Below the pieces are notes generated by a model that was not told where the DNA came from, ran no database searches, and worked only from the letters and a program-made list of their open reading frames with translations. The translations under genes were made by a program, and so were the position numbers. Shown here in pieces: positions 25,483 through 32,784 of a DNA stretch of 64,000 nucleotides (positions within the stretch are counted from its first letter, which is position 1; every line of letters starts with the position of its first letter). The DNA is from Ruminococcus flavefaciens (lineage in GTDB: Bacteria; Bacillota; Clostridia; Oscillospirales; Ruminococcaceae). The DNA lies in contig CACYSQ010000005.1 of NCBI GenBank assembly GCA_902777125.1, positions 1-64,000 on the forward strand. Reading direction: 5' to 3'.

Positions 25483-27789
25483 TTATCCCTTGAGAGCAAC
25501 TCGTCTTATCTTGCCGCTGATAGTCTTGGGGAGCTCATCGCGGAACTCAACTATTCTCGGGTACTTGTAGGGAGCTGTGTGCTTCTTGACGTAGTTCTGT
25601 ATCTCCTTTTTCAGCTCGTCAGTACCGACCGTTCCCTTTGTGAGAACGATAGATGCCTTTACGACCTGACCTCTTACCGGGTCGGGAGCTGCACTTACGC
25701 CGCATTCGAGTACATACGGAAGTTCCATGATAACGCTCTCTATCTCGAACGGTCCGATGCGGTAACCGGAGGACTTGATAACGTCGTCAACGCGTCCGAC
25801 GTACCAGAAGTAGCCGTCCTCGTCCTTCCATGCGGTATCGCCTGTGTGGTACATACCGTCATGCCAAACTTCATTGGTCTTCTCCTCGTCGCGGTAGTAA
25901 CCGAGGAAAAGTCCGGCAGGGACATTCTTGTCCGTGCGGATAACTATTTCGCCGGTCTCACCGGTCTTGACGGGCTTTCCGTCGGGGTCAACTATATCGA
26001 CATCGTAGAGAACGCTGGGCTTGCCCATTGAACCGGGACGGCAGGTCATACCTACGAAGTTGCCGATAGAGAGGGTCGTTTCGGTCTGACCGAAGCCCTC
26101 CATGAGCTTGACGCCGGTAGCCTTGAGGAACTGGTTGTACACCTCGGGATTGAGAGCCTCACCTGCGACTGTTGCGTACTTTATCGAGCTGAGGTCGAAC
26201 TTGGAGAGATCCTCCTTGATGAAGAATCGGTACATCGTGGGAGGCGCACAGAATGTTGTGATATTGTACTTCCTGAACATGGGGAGTATCTTGTTTGCAT
26301 CGAAGCGGTCGAAGTCGTAAACGAAGATGCAGGTCTCACTGAGCCACTGTCCGTAGAGCTTTCCCCAGAGAGCCTTGCCCCAGCCGGTATCGGAAATAGT
26401 GAAGTGAATGCCGTTCGGGTCAACATTGTGCCAGTAGCGGGCAGTTATGAAGTGACCGAGGGCATAGAGGTGGCAGTGTGTAGCTATCTTGGGGTAGCCG
26501 GTAGTACCGGAGGTGAAGAACATGAGGTTCGGCTCCTTGCCGCAGGAGAGCTTCTCCGGGTCGGTGGGACGCTCGAAAACATCGCTGAACTCAGCCATTT
26601 CCTTGTTGAAGTCAGCCCAGCCCTCGCGTTCACCGTTGACGATCATTCTTGTGATATCCATGCCGGCTTCCTCGATTGCGAGATCGACCTGATGAGCAAC
26701 ATCGCCGTCGCCTGTGCAGACGATAGCCTTGACGTCAGCCGCCTTGAAGCGGTAGGTGAAATCGTGCTGGACGAGCTGATTGGTTGCGGGGATAACGACA
26801 GCGCCTATCTTGTGGAGGGCGATTATCGAGAACCAGAACTGGTAATGTCTCTTGAGGACGAGCATGACCTTGTCGCCCTTCTTTATTCCCTTGGAGAGGA
26901 AGTAATTGGCGGTCATGTTGGAGTATTTCTTTATGTCGGCGAAGGTGAATTTCCTGTCGGAAAGGTCCTCCGCAACATAGATCAGAGCGGTCTTGCCGGG
27001 ACATTTTTCAGCAAGGCCGTCCACTATATCGAAGCCGAAATTGAAGGTATCGGTATTCTTGAAGCTTATCTTTTTCAGAGCGCCCTGCTCATCGGTCTCG
27101 CACTCAACGAATTTGTCCGCAATGGGGTCCTTGACGTTTGCGAGGTCGAAGTTTGTGACGCCGGGAAGGATAACGGGATCGAGGTGGTTGATAGCGTACT
27201 GAGGCTGGTTCACGCCGCATACAACAGCGTAGAACTTGCACTCCTTACCGCCGACAGCCCATTCGTCGTGGGGCTCGGAGCTGTCGTAGTAGATAGAGTC
27301 GCCCTCGTTGAGTATCTCAATGTTGTCGCCGACTCTTACCTTGAGCTGACCGCTGATAACGATGTCCATTTCCTGACCCTCATGAGTGTGGGGGTGCGGA
27401 ACACGGTACTCCTCGTCAACATAGGGAATGGTTACGAGGAAGGGCTCAGCGATCTTGTTCCTGAATTTAGGTGCAAGGCGGAGGTAGCTCAGACCCTTTC
27501 TTCTTGCGATCGGGAGACCCTCGCCCTTTCTTGTGATATCGAAGCTGTTGATACGGGGAGATTCGCCCTCCATGAGGTCGGTTATCTCAACACCGCAGGC
27601 ATTGGCGAATTTATAGATGAATGAGAAGCTGAAATCCTTGGCGCCGCCCTCATAGGCATTGTACTCGAAAACGGAAACGCCTACCTTTTCAGCCATTTCT
27701 TCGGGAGAAAGGCCTACTGATTCACGCGTGGCTCTAATTCGCTCAGCGACCTCTCTTATCTTAAATTCGGGGTTCATCAAACTATCCAT
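25483..27789 (-). CDS. XRE-cupin-AMP-dependent acyl-CoA synthetase fusion
   Basis: A 768-residue three-part protein. Residues about 10-75 form an XRE helix-turn-helix (AERIRATRESVGLSPEEMAE). Residues about 130-205 form a cupin_2 domain with metal-type histidines (HPHTHEGQEMDIVISGQLKV). Residues about 245-765 form an acyl-CoA synthetase of the acetyl/medium-chain type: P-loop FFTSGTTGYPKIATH, GFGQTETTLSIGN, YHTGDTAWKDEDGYFWYVGR and the C-terminal catalytic Lys in LPKTISGKIRR. XRE-cupin regulators are common, but linkage to the ligase in one chain is not. AAGGAG sits ten bases before the ATG. The substrate is unknown; acetate or a short-chain acid is plausible. Confidence 0.92.
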   Translation of the reverse strand: MDSLMNPEFKIREVAERIRATRESVGLSPEEMAEKVGVSVFEYNAYEGGAKDFSFSFIYKFANACGVEITDLMEGESPRINSFDITRKGEGLPIARRKGLSYLRLAPKFRNKIAEPFLVTIPYVDEEYRVPHPHTHEGQEMDIVISGQLKVRVGDNIEILNEGDSIYYDSSEPHDEWAVGGKECKFYAVVCGVNQPQYAINHLDPVILPGVTNFDLANVKDPIADKFVECETDEQGALKKISFKNTDTFNFGFDIVDGLAEKCPGKTALIYVAEDLSDRKFTFADIKKYSNMTANYFLSKGIKKGDKVMLVLKRHYQFWFSIIALHKIGAVVIPATNQLVQHDFTYRFKAADVKAIVCTGDGDVAHQVDLAIEEAGMDITRMIVNGEREGWADFNKEMAEFSDVFERPTDPEKLSCGKEPNLMFFTSGTTGYPKIATHCHLYALGHFITARYWHNVDPNGIHFTISDTGWGKALWGKLYGQWLSETCIFVYDFDRFDANKILPMFRKYNITTFCAPPTMYRFFIKEDLSKFDLSSIKYATVAGEALNPEVYNQFLKATGVKLMEGFGQTETTLSIGNFVGMTCRPGSMGKPSVLYDVDIVDPDGKPVKTGETGEIVIRTDKNVPAGLFLGYYRDEEKTNEVWHDGMYHTGDTAWKDEDGYFWYVGRVDDVIKSSGYRIGPFEIESVIMELPYVLECGVSAAPDPVRGQVVKASIVLTKGTVGTDELKKEIQNYVKKHTAPYKYPRIVEFRDELPKTISGKIRRVALKG

Positions 27790-27895
27790 AGCAAGCCTAC
27801 TCCTTTCTGAAGATTTGCCGGTTTTACGGCATACAGACCGGTGATCTTAGTTTGCACCGAAAATGTGCGCGGCGGTCTGTGCTCACATAGGATAT

Positions 27896-27924
27896 ATTAT
27901 ACCACCTCTTACAGTATTTGTCAA
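27896..27924 (-). promoter_or_regulatory. Predicted SigA promoter of the XRE-cupin-ligase gene
   Basis: Minus-strand TTGACA and TATAAT at 17-bp spacing. The leader to the ATG at 27789 is about 100 bases and GC-rich. Confidence 0.85.
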
Positions 27925-28021
27925 CCGGAAATTGTTTTGCCTGCAATGGAGCCCAGTTCTCATATGGAAGTTTTAATCCGCAGTATTTCCGATATATGGT
28001 CAGAGATAATATGGCGTTTTG

Positions 28022-28050
28022 TTGACAATGCAGCGATATTGTGATATAAT
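28022..28050 (+). promoter_or_regulatory. Predicted SigA promoter of prfB
   Basis: TTGACA and TATAAT with exact 17-bp spacing, about 175 bases upstream of the prfB ATG. Confidence 0.85.
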
Positions 28051-28230
28051 TTCTACTATCATAGATCGGGAACTGGAGGAGCTGAAATGCTTCCCGGAAG
28101 TATGCCGAAAGCCGGGGGCGGAAACGCATAAAAATCTCCGGAAAACACATAAAATTTCTCCAAAATGCTTGAAATCCGCGCGAAAATGTGGTACAATATA
28201 TTAGTTTATCTTTGGAAAGGAACATTTTGT

Positions 28231-29349
28231 ATGATTATTCTTGACGAACTCAGAGTCGAAATGACAGGCTACCGCAAGGAAATGACCGAGCTTGCCGACG
28301 TTCTCAATATAAAAGCCGCTAAGGAAAAAGTGGCTCAGCTCGGCGAGGAGACCGCAAAGGAAGGCTTCTGGGACGACCTCGAGAACTCTCAGGCTGTCCT
28401 CAAGGAGCAGAAGTCCCTCGAGCGCAAGATAGAAAAGTTCAACAAGCTCAACGATTCCCTCGAGGACCTCATAACCCTCATCGAGCTCTCTATCGAGGAG
28501 GACGATGAAAGCTCCATCGACGAGATCAAGGCTGAGGCTGAAGCCTTCAAGCAGAAGCTCGAGGAGGAAAAGCTCTCCACCCTCCTCAACGGCGAGTACG
28601 ACGGCGCAAACGCTATCCTCACCTTCCACGCCGGTGCAGGCGGTACAGAGGCTCAGGACTGGGCTGAAATGCTCTACCGTATGTACAACCGCTGGGCAGA
28701 ACGCCACGAATTCAAGGTCGAGCTGCTCGATTACCTCGACGGCGATGAGGCTGGCATGAAGTCCGCTTCTATCCTCATCGAGGGCGAGAACGCTTACGGC
28801 TATATGAAGTCGGAGTCCGGCGTTCACAGACTGGTCCGCGTATCTCCCTTTGATGCACAGGGACGCCGTCACACTTCATTTGCAGCTCTCGAGGTAATGC
28901 CCGAGCTTGACGATTCTATCGAGGTGGATATCCGTCCCGAGGATATCGAAATGGAGGTCTACCGTTCAAGCGGTGCAGGCGGTCAGAAGGTTAACAAGAC
29001 CAGCTCGGCTGTACGTCTTATCCACAAGCCCACAGGCATCGTGGTTTCGTGTCAGACACAGCGAAGCCAGTATCAGAACAAGGACTATGCCATGAAAATG
29101 CTGCGTTCCAAGCTCATCGAGATAAAGGAGCGTGAGCACCTCGAAAAGATCGAGGACATCAAGGGCGTTCAGAACCAGATCGCATGGGGCTCGCAGATAC
29201 GCTCCTACGTTTTCATGCCCTATACCCTCGTCAAGGACACCCGCACAGGCTTCGAGAACGGCAACATTCAGGCTGTTATGGACGGCGATATCGACGGCTT
29301 CATCAACGCTTACCTCAAATCTCTCTCCCACGGTACGCTTGAAAAGTGA
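28231..29349 (+). CDS. prfB: Peptide chain release factor 2
   Basis: RF2 releases the peptide at UGA and UAA codons. Start at ATG 28231 (372 residues) follows GGAAAGGAAC; a longer in-frame extension upstream lies in the leader and is rejected. The stop-codon recognition motif SPF (VRVSPFDAQGRRHTSF) and the catalytic GGQ (SSGAGGQKVNKTSS) are present. The whole protein is in one frame, so the programmed +1 frameshift near codon 25 found in many bacteria is absent here. Confidence 0.96.
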   Translation: MIILDELRVEMTGYRKEMTELADVLNIKAAKEKVAQLGEETAKEGFWDDLENSQAVLKEQKSLERKIEKFNKLNDSLEDLITLIELSIEEDDESSIDEIKAEAEAFKQKLEEEKLSTLLNGEYDGANAILTFHAGAGGTEAQDWAEMLYRMYNRWAERHEFKVELLDYLDGDEAGMKSASILIEGENAYGYMKSESGVHRLVRVSPFDAQGRRHTSFAALEVMPELDDSIEVDIRPEDIEMEVYRSSGAGGQKVNKTSSAVRLIHKPTGIVVSCQTQRSQYQNKDYAMKMLRSKLIEIKEREHLEKIEDIKGVQNQIAWGSQIRSYVFMPYTLVKDTRTGFENGNIQAVMDGDIDGFINAYLKSLSHGTLEK

Positions 29350-29396
29350 GCGGCAGGGGAGGCATAATTAGTTTACCGTTTTTTTCGCATCAGCTC

Positions 29397-29425
29397 TTGG
29401 CAAAAGCGTATTTACAGTGTATAAT
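29397..29425 (+). promoter_or_regulatory. Promoter of the antisense RNA, locus B
   Basis: TTGGCA and TATAAT at 17-bp spacing, 48 bases after the prfB stop. The surrounding CGCATCAGCT and GTGTATAATATACATGAAAT blocks match locus A. Confidence 0.85.
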
Positions 29426-29436
29426 ATACATGAAAT

Positions 29437-29466
29437 GACAATAGTAAGTACAACAACGTACTCACC
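29437..29466 (+). repeat. Direct repeat DR1, locus B (antisense RNA copy)
   Basis: GACAATA, then TA and GTACAAC, ending CGTACTCACC. The second copy (29618-29644) differs by a three-base deletion and two substitutions. It is unrelated to the locus A repeat. Confidence 0.82.
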
Positions 29467-29475
29467 AAAACACAA

Positions 29476-29525
29476 GCGCCCCTTATACGGAAATGCTACT
29501 TCCGCATAAGGGGCGCCGTGCTTTA
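29476..29525. terminator. Shared hairpin terminator, locus B
   Basis: A 17-bp stem from GCGCCCCTTATACGGAA to TTCCGCATAAGGGGCGC with one mismatch and loop ATGCTAC. The T tract on the plus strand is weak (CTTTAA). Position matches the locus A terminator. Confidence 0.8.
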
Positions 29526-29544
29526 ACGTGCTGGGCTGCCGGTT

Positions 29545-29643
29545 TTACTTCCTGTTACTATCCAGCCACTTGCAGATATAGTATGCCACTATACGCGCTA
29601 TTACAGTAACAAGAAACGACAATAATATGTACAACGTACTCAC
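29545..29643 (-). CDS. Small hydrophobic peptide, predicted type I toxin (locus B)
   Basis: A 32-codon ORF from GTG 29643 to TAA 29545-29547, with AGAGGA upstream. The peptide begins MSTLYILLSFLVTVIARIVA and ends YYICKWLDSNRK. The hydrophobic core plus C-terminal ICKWLD motif match the locus A peptide, while the N-terminal third differs. The alternative TTG three codons in would give a 29-residue form. Function is inferred from architecture. Confidence 0.7.
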   Translation of the reverse strand: MSTLYILLSFLVTVIARIVAYYICKWLDSNRK

Positions 29644-29644
29644 C
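29618..29644 (+). repeat. Direct repeat DR2, locus B (covers toxin start)
   Basis: GACAATAATATGTACAACGT followed by ACTCACC. It spans the complement of the toxin GTG start and its first eight or so codons. Confidence 0.82.
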
Positions 29645-29685
29645 TCATTTCCTCTGCTGAGGATCGGGGATTGGCAGCATATTTA

Positions 29686-29713
29686 TTATTACATAAAACG
29701 ATTGTATTTTCAA
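29686..29713 (-). promoter_or_regulatory. Promoter of predicted toxin, locus B
   Basis: Minus-strand TTGAAA and TAATAA with 16-bp spacing. The leader block GCTGCCAATCCC is shared with locus A. Confidence 0.6.
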
Positions 29714-29720
29714 GCATTAG

Positions 29721-29748
29721 AAAAGGCACAACCTCGGGTGTGCCTTTT
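29721..29748. terminator. GGCACA-type hairpin terminator
   Basis: AAAAGGCACAACC pairs with GGTGTGCCTTTT with one bulged A. Flanking A and T runs allow action on either strand. It insulates toxin locus B from the phage-like cassette. The following 140 bases also hold a GGAGGGC/GCCCTCC hairpin (29854-29876) just ahead of the next gene. Confidence 0.75.
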
Positions 29749-29892
29749 CTGTTATACAGGAAGTGATTTGTAAAATCACCGGGCAGACAGTGTTTTTTTT
29801 CCTGATATTCAACGGTTTTTCGTTGAAAAGCCGCCGTTTTCAGCCCTATAGTAGGAGGGCGCTGCGGAAGCCCTCCGGACAGGAGGAAAACA

Positions 29893-30600
29893 ATGGAAAT
29901 ACACGCCAACGGGAAGAATATCCCGACCTACGCCTTCGGGAACCTCTTTGTGCAGGGCGAGAACCTCGCGGACACGATAACGTTCGTGGTGGACAGGTAC
30001 TACTGCGGAAAGGACCTGTCGCTCTGCACCTTTGCGATAAGGGGCGTCACGGAGGAAAACTGGGAGGCAGACCAAGTCCTGCCGCAGGAGGTGGATATCC
30101 GGACGATACGCCTTACATGGAGGGTCAGCGACAGCTTCACCTATAATGCGGGAAAGCTCACGCTGGAGCTGAGAGCATCTGAGGTCACGGAAAACGAAAC
30201 GAATATCGTTGTGAAGTACAGTATGCCGCCGGTATATGTTGCACCGACCATTGCGGGACAGAACGGTCCTCTTCCGGACACGGCAGAGCAGGCTGTCAGC
30301 GAGATAAACGCGGCTGTAGGGGAGGGACTTGACGCTCTCCAGCAGAAGATAGACAGTCTTGATGTTGATGCCCTCGAAGCACAGCTCACTGCCGCGACCG
30401 AGGCTGACCTTGAGCTTCTCAGCGAGGCTATGGACGAATTTGACCTTGATGAAGTAAACGCAAGGCTTGACCAGATGGAGGAGGACACGCAGACCTATCT
30501 TGCGCGTCCGGAGGTAGTTGCACTTACAAGAGCGGAGTACGACGCGATAACACCGAAGGAAAACTCGCTCTACGTTATCATTCAGGGAGGTACTGCATGA
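29893..30600 (+). CDS. Phage baseplate/tail-like protein (BppU-like N-terminus)
   Basis: A 235-residue protein. The N-terminal 100 residues (ADTITFVVDRYYCGKDLSLC, TIRLTWRVSDSFTYNAGKLT) resemble the Ig-like BppU/DUF2479 domain of Gram-positive phage baseplates. A central heptad-rich coiled coil follows (about 145-205: DALQQKIDSLDVDALEAQLT). The end, VVALTRAEYDAITPKENSLY, is the phrase common in phage tail fibre proteins. SD AGGAGG precedes the ATG. The stop overlaps the next start (ATGA). No phage head, packaging or lysis genes are nearby. Confidence 0.7.
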   Translation: MEIHANGKNIPTYAFGNLFVQGENLADTITFVVDRYYCGKDLSLCTFAIRGVTEENWEADQVLPQEVDIRTIRLTWRVSDSFTYNAGKLTLELRASEVTENETNIVVKYSMPPVYVAPTIAGQNGPLPDTAEQAVSEINAAVGEGLDALQQKIDSLDVDALEAQLTAATEADLELLSEAMDEFDLDEVNARLDQMEEDTQTYLARPEVVALTRAEYDAITPKENSLYVIIQGGTA

Positions 30601-31505
30601 CAGGAAGAGGAACTCAGTCAGATCCATATATACTTACGACAGCAGATGATCTCTATGCGCTTGCCGATTACGGAAGAACCTCGGTATACTGCCGTCTCGG
30701 CTGCGATATAGACCTCAACGGGACGCAGTATGCGGAGAACTTCGAGCCTATCCCGATCTTCTGCCATGAATTTGACGGAAACGGCTACTGCATACGCAAC
30801 ATCTATGTGAATAAACCTTCAAGCACCGTGAATGTATTCAATCTTCCGACCTATAGCATCAATGCGGAGATCAAGAACCTGCGTCTTGAAAATGTTGAGC
30901 TTATCGGAGAGAATATCTCGGTGATATCCTCGAATTACACCAATCAGATATCCCTTTACAACTGCACCTTCGTTCTGAACGTCCGCAGAACAGGCAATGT
31001 ATCGGCGATGACATCGGCTCAGTGTCTTATGACATCGGAAAATGTGGGAGTTTCCTGTGCGCTCACAACGCTTGCAGTTACCGGCTTCTACAGCAAACAG
31101 TTCACCATTTTCCGCGGGAGCAGTCTTGAGCGCTGCCACATACACCTTGAGCTGGAGATAGGTTCGGGAGATACAACGGACGGTTCAAGCGGCTCATTCC
31201 TCACCGGCTGTACGCTTACGGACAGCTATGTCACCGGAAGCATAACTGCCGCCTCTCAGCTCACGGACAGCACGAATATGTCCTACGGCTGCACCTTCAA
31301 CAATTCCTACACGGCTCTGAGCTATACCCGTCAGAATAATGTCTACTGGAACGGAACGATGTCCACACCCTGCTTCTACGACAAGGAGCTCGCAGGCAAC
31401 AGGGACTTCACCGGTGGACGGACCTACTACGGTCTGACAACAGCTCAGTGCAAGAGTGCGGATTATTTGCAGTCTATCGGCTTCATAGTTGCCGGGGAGG
31501 AATGA
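30597..31505 (+). CDS. Beta-helix/GLUG-like tail-fibre-type protein
   Basis: A 302-residue protein starting in the ATGA overlap. The opening GRGTQSDPYILTTADDLYAL, followed by LGCDIDLNG and PIPIFCHEFDGNGYCIRNIY, is the pattern of GLUG/pectate-lyase-like right-handed beta-helix repeats. Such repeats are seen in surface proteins and phage tail spikes. No signal peptide is seen, which favours a tail-like structural role over an autonomous secreted enzyme. Confidence 0.65.
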   Translation: MTGRGTQSDPYILTTADDLYALADYGRTSVYCRLGCDIDLNGTQYAENFEPIPIFCHEFDGNGYCIRNIYVNKPSSTVNVFNLPTYSINAEIKNLRLENVELIGENISVISSNYTNQISLYNCTFVLNVRRTGNVSAMTSAQCLMTSENVGVSCALTTLAVTGFYSKQFTIFRGSSLERCHIHLELEIGSGDTTDGSSGSFLTGCTLTDSYVTGSITAASQLTDSTNMSYGCTFNNSYTALSYTRQNNVYWNGTMSTPCFYDKELAGNRDFTGGRTYYGLTTAQCKSADYLQSIGFIVAGEE

Positions 31506-31506
31506 T

Positions 31507-31923
31507 ATGGGCATGGTAATAGTCCCCGGAAGAAACAACGGCTATCCCTTTGCCGAAGGACTTCCGGATACGCCTACCCTTGCGGACACGCCGCCTTATC
31601 ATGAGTATTACATGAGGATATCGCCCTCGCTGAACGGCGGTTATCCGGCGATAGTCCAGATACCGCAGGCAGGAGGCACAGGGCTTTCGGAGCCGTATCC
31701 TGAATTCATGCTCCGGTGTATCGGGGGAAGCTTCAACAGCGGATATCCGCTTATATTGCAGCTCCACGGCATAACCCGGGAGCTGTTTTCGGACATTTTC
31801 TTTGCGGAGGACAATGCTGCGGAGCTGTTCTTCGGAGAGAAGCGCGTTACGTCCGCCTACTGCAACGGTCAGAAGGTCTACGGCATGAGATACGTCAGCA
31901 GCGAAAGCTCAGACAATTCATGA
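31507..31923 (+). CDS. Small phage-tail-like protein
   Basis: A 138-residue protein whose ATG 31507 follows GGGGAGGA and lies one base after the previous stop. It has repeated short segments (NNGYPFAEGLP, NGGYPAIVQIPQ, NSGYPLILQLHG). The end, LFFGEKRVTSAYCNGQKVYG, resembles the short beta-strand ends of phage tail proteins. The product is unknown. It is translationally coupled with the two genes before it. Confidence 0.6.
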   Translation: MGMVIVPGRNNGYPFAEGLPDTPTLADTPPYHEYYMRISPSLNGGYPAIVQIPQAGGTGLSEPYPEFMLRCIGGSFNSGYPLILQLHGITRELFSDIFFAEDNAAELFFGEKRVTSAYCNGQKVYGMRYVSSESSDNS

Positions 31924-31961
31924 TCAGCAGGTAACGCTGTCCCTTTCTTAATAAGCAAAAA

Positions 31962-31989
31962 AGGGCACACCCTCGGGTGTGCCTCTTTT
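31962..31989. terminator. Bidirectional GGCACACC terminator
   Basis: Stem GGCACACC / GGTGTGCC with tetraloop CTCG, A run before and CTTTTA after. It lies between the convergent phage-like cassette and yajC. Confidence 0.9.
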
Positions 31990-31990
31990 A

Positions 31991-32551
31991 TTATTTCTTC
32001 TTCTTGGAAGGCTTCTGCTCGTTAGCATCGTCCTCCTCGGAGGACTTAGCCTCCTTCGGCTCGTCGTCATCAGCAAGCTTTGCTGCGGCAAGTCCGGCGC
32101 TTTCGGACTTCTTGGCTCCGGCAGCAGCTTTTGCCTCTTTCATTCTCTCCTCAGCGGTGATGTTCTGAGTTATAGCCCATGTCTTGATGCAGAGCTTGTG
32201 CTTTGCGCCGCCGGTCTCGATAACGACCATGTCATCGCCTGTGCGGACGATCATTCCGACGATACCGCCGCCGGTAACGATCTCATCGCCTACCTGCAAG
32301 CTCTCCTGCATGGCCTTCATCTCACGGTCGCGCTTCTTCTGGGGCTTGATAGCGATGAAGTAGAGGAGTGCGAACATGATACCGAGGGGGAGTACGAGAG
32401 AAAGCAGTGCAGAGCCGGCGGAAGTACTGTTCTTGGTGCTCTCGGTGGTCTGAGCAGCGTCCTCTGCGAAAGCGGACATAGCAGTCATGGCGGCAGCCGC
32501 TGCTGTAGTGATCGCTGCGGTGAGTGAGATCAGGAATTTTTTCATTTTCAT
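31991..32551 (-). CDS. yajC: Preprotein translocase subunit YajC, extended
   Basis: An accessory Sec subunit in the SecDF-YajC complex. Start at 32551 (MKMKKFLISLTAAITTAAAA; 186 residues) follows GGAG at good spacing. A signal-like Ala-rich N-terminus precedes the YajC membrane segment (LVLPLGIMFALLYFIAIKPQ) and the conserved KKRDREMKAMQESLQVGDEI and TGGGIVGMIVRTGDD. The C-terminal 50 residues are an Ala/Lys/Glu-rich charged tail. YajC is usually nearer 90-110 residues, so both ends are extended. Confidence 0.9.
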   Translation of the reverse strand: MKMKKFLISLTAAITTAAAAAMTAMSAFAEDAAQTTESTKNSTSAGSALLSLVLPLGIMFALLYFIAIKPQKKRDREMKAMQESLQVGDEIVTGGGIVGMIVRTGDDMVVIETGGAKHKLCIKTWAITQNITAEERMKEAKAAAGAKKSESAGLAAAKLADDDEPKEAKSSEEDDANEQKPSKKKK

Positions 32552-32597
32552 ATATATCTCCATTCTGCCGTCGTCACGGCTTCAAAATACGAAATCT

Positions 32598-32626
32598 ATT
32601 ATAACATACTGCGGAAAAAAAAGCAA
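32598..32626 (-). promoter_or_regulatory. Predicted SigA promoter of yajC
   Basis: Minus-strand TTGCTT and TATAAT at 17-bp spacing. The spacer and -35 region overlap an inverted repeat TGCGGAAAA / TTTTCCGCA (32610-32638), which could be an operator. Confidence 0.7.
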
Positions 32627-32729
32627 GTATTTTCCGCAATTTTCTTTTCTTTATCCGGGGAGATTATCCGCCGCGCCAAATAAAGCCCTGAGATCCTGCC
32701 GCATGGCTGTGTCATCTTTTCACCGGCAT

Positions 32730-32738
32730 CATATAATA
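32730..32738 (+). promoter_or_regulatory. SigK-like -10 element upstream of dpaA
   Basis: CATATAATA matches the CATAnnnTA -10 consensus of mother-cell sigma K, expected for spoVF genes. A fitting -35 (AC) at 16 bp upstream is not evident. The same bases contain TATAAT, so a SigA reading is possible. Confidence 0.35.
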
Positions 32739-32784
32739 GAGAGTAAGCCGGAGGCTTCTGACCGCCGGCGGAATGGAGAACGAT

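Larger units (their letters stand above)
29432..29525 (+). ncRNA. Predicted antisense RNA (antitoxin), locus B
   Basis: A transcript of about 90 bases is predicted from the promoter at 29397-29425 through the hairpin at 29476-29516. Its 5' part, 29437-29466, is a direct repeat of 29618-29644, which covers the first codons of the locus B toxin. Confidence 0.7.

Noticed and set aside
29893-31923. A complete prophage
   Set aside because: No integrase, terminase, portal, capsid, lysis or repressor genes are present, and both flanks are chromosomal housekeeping genes with terminators.
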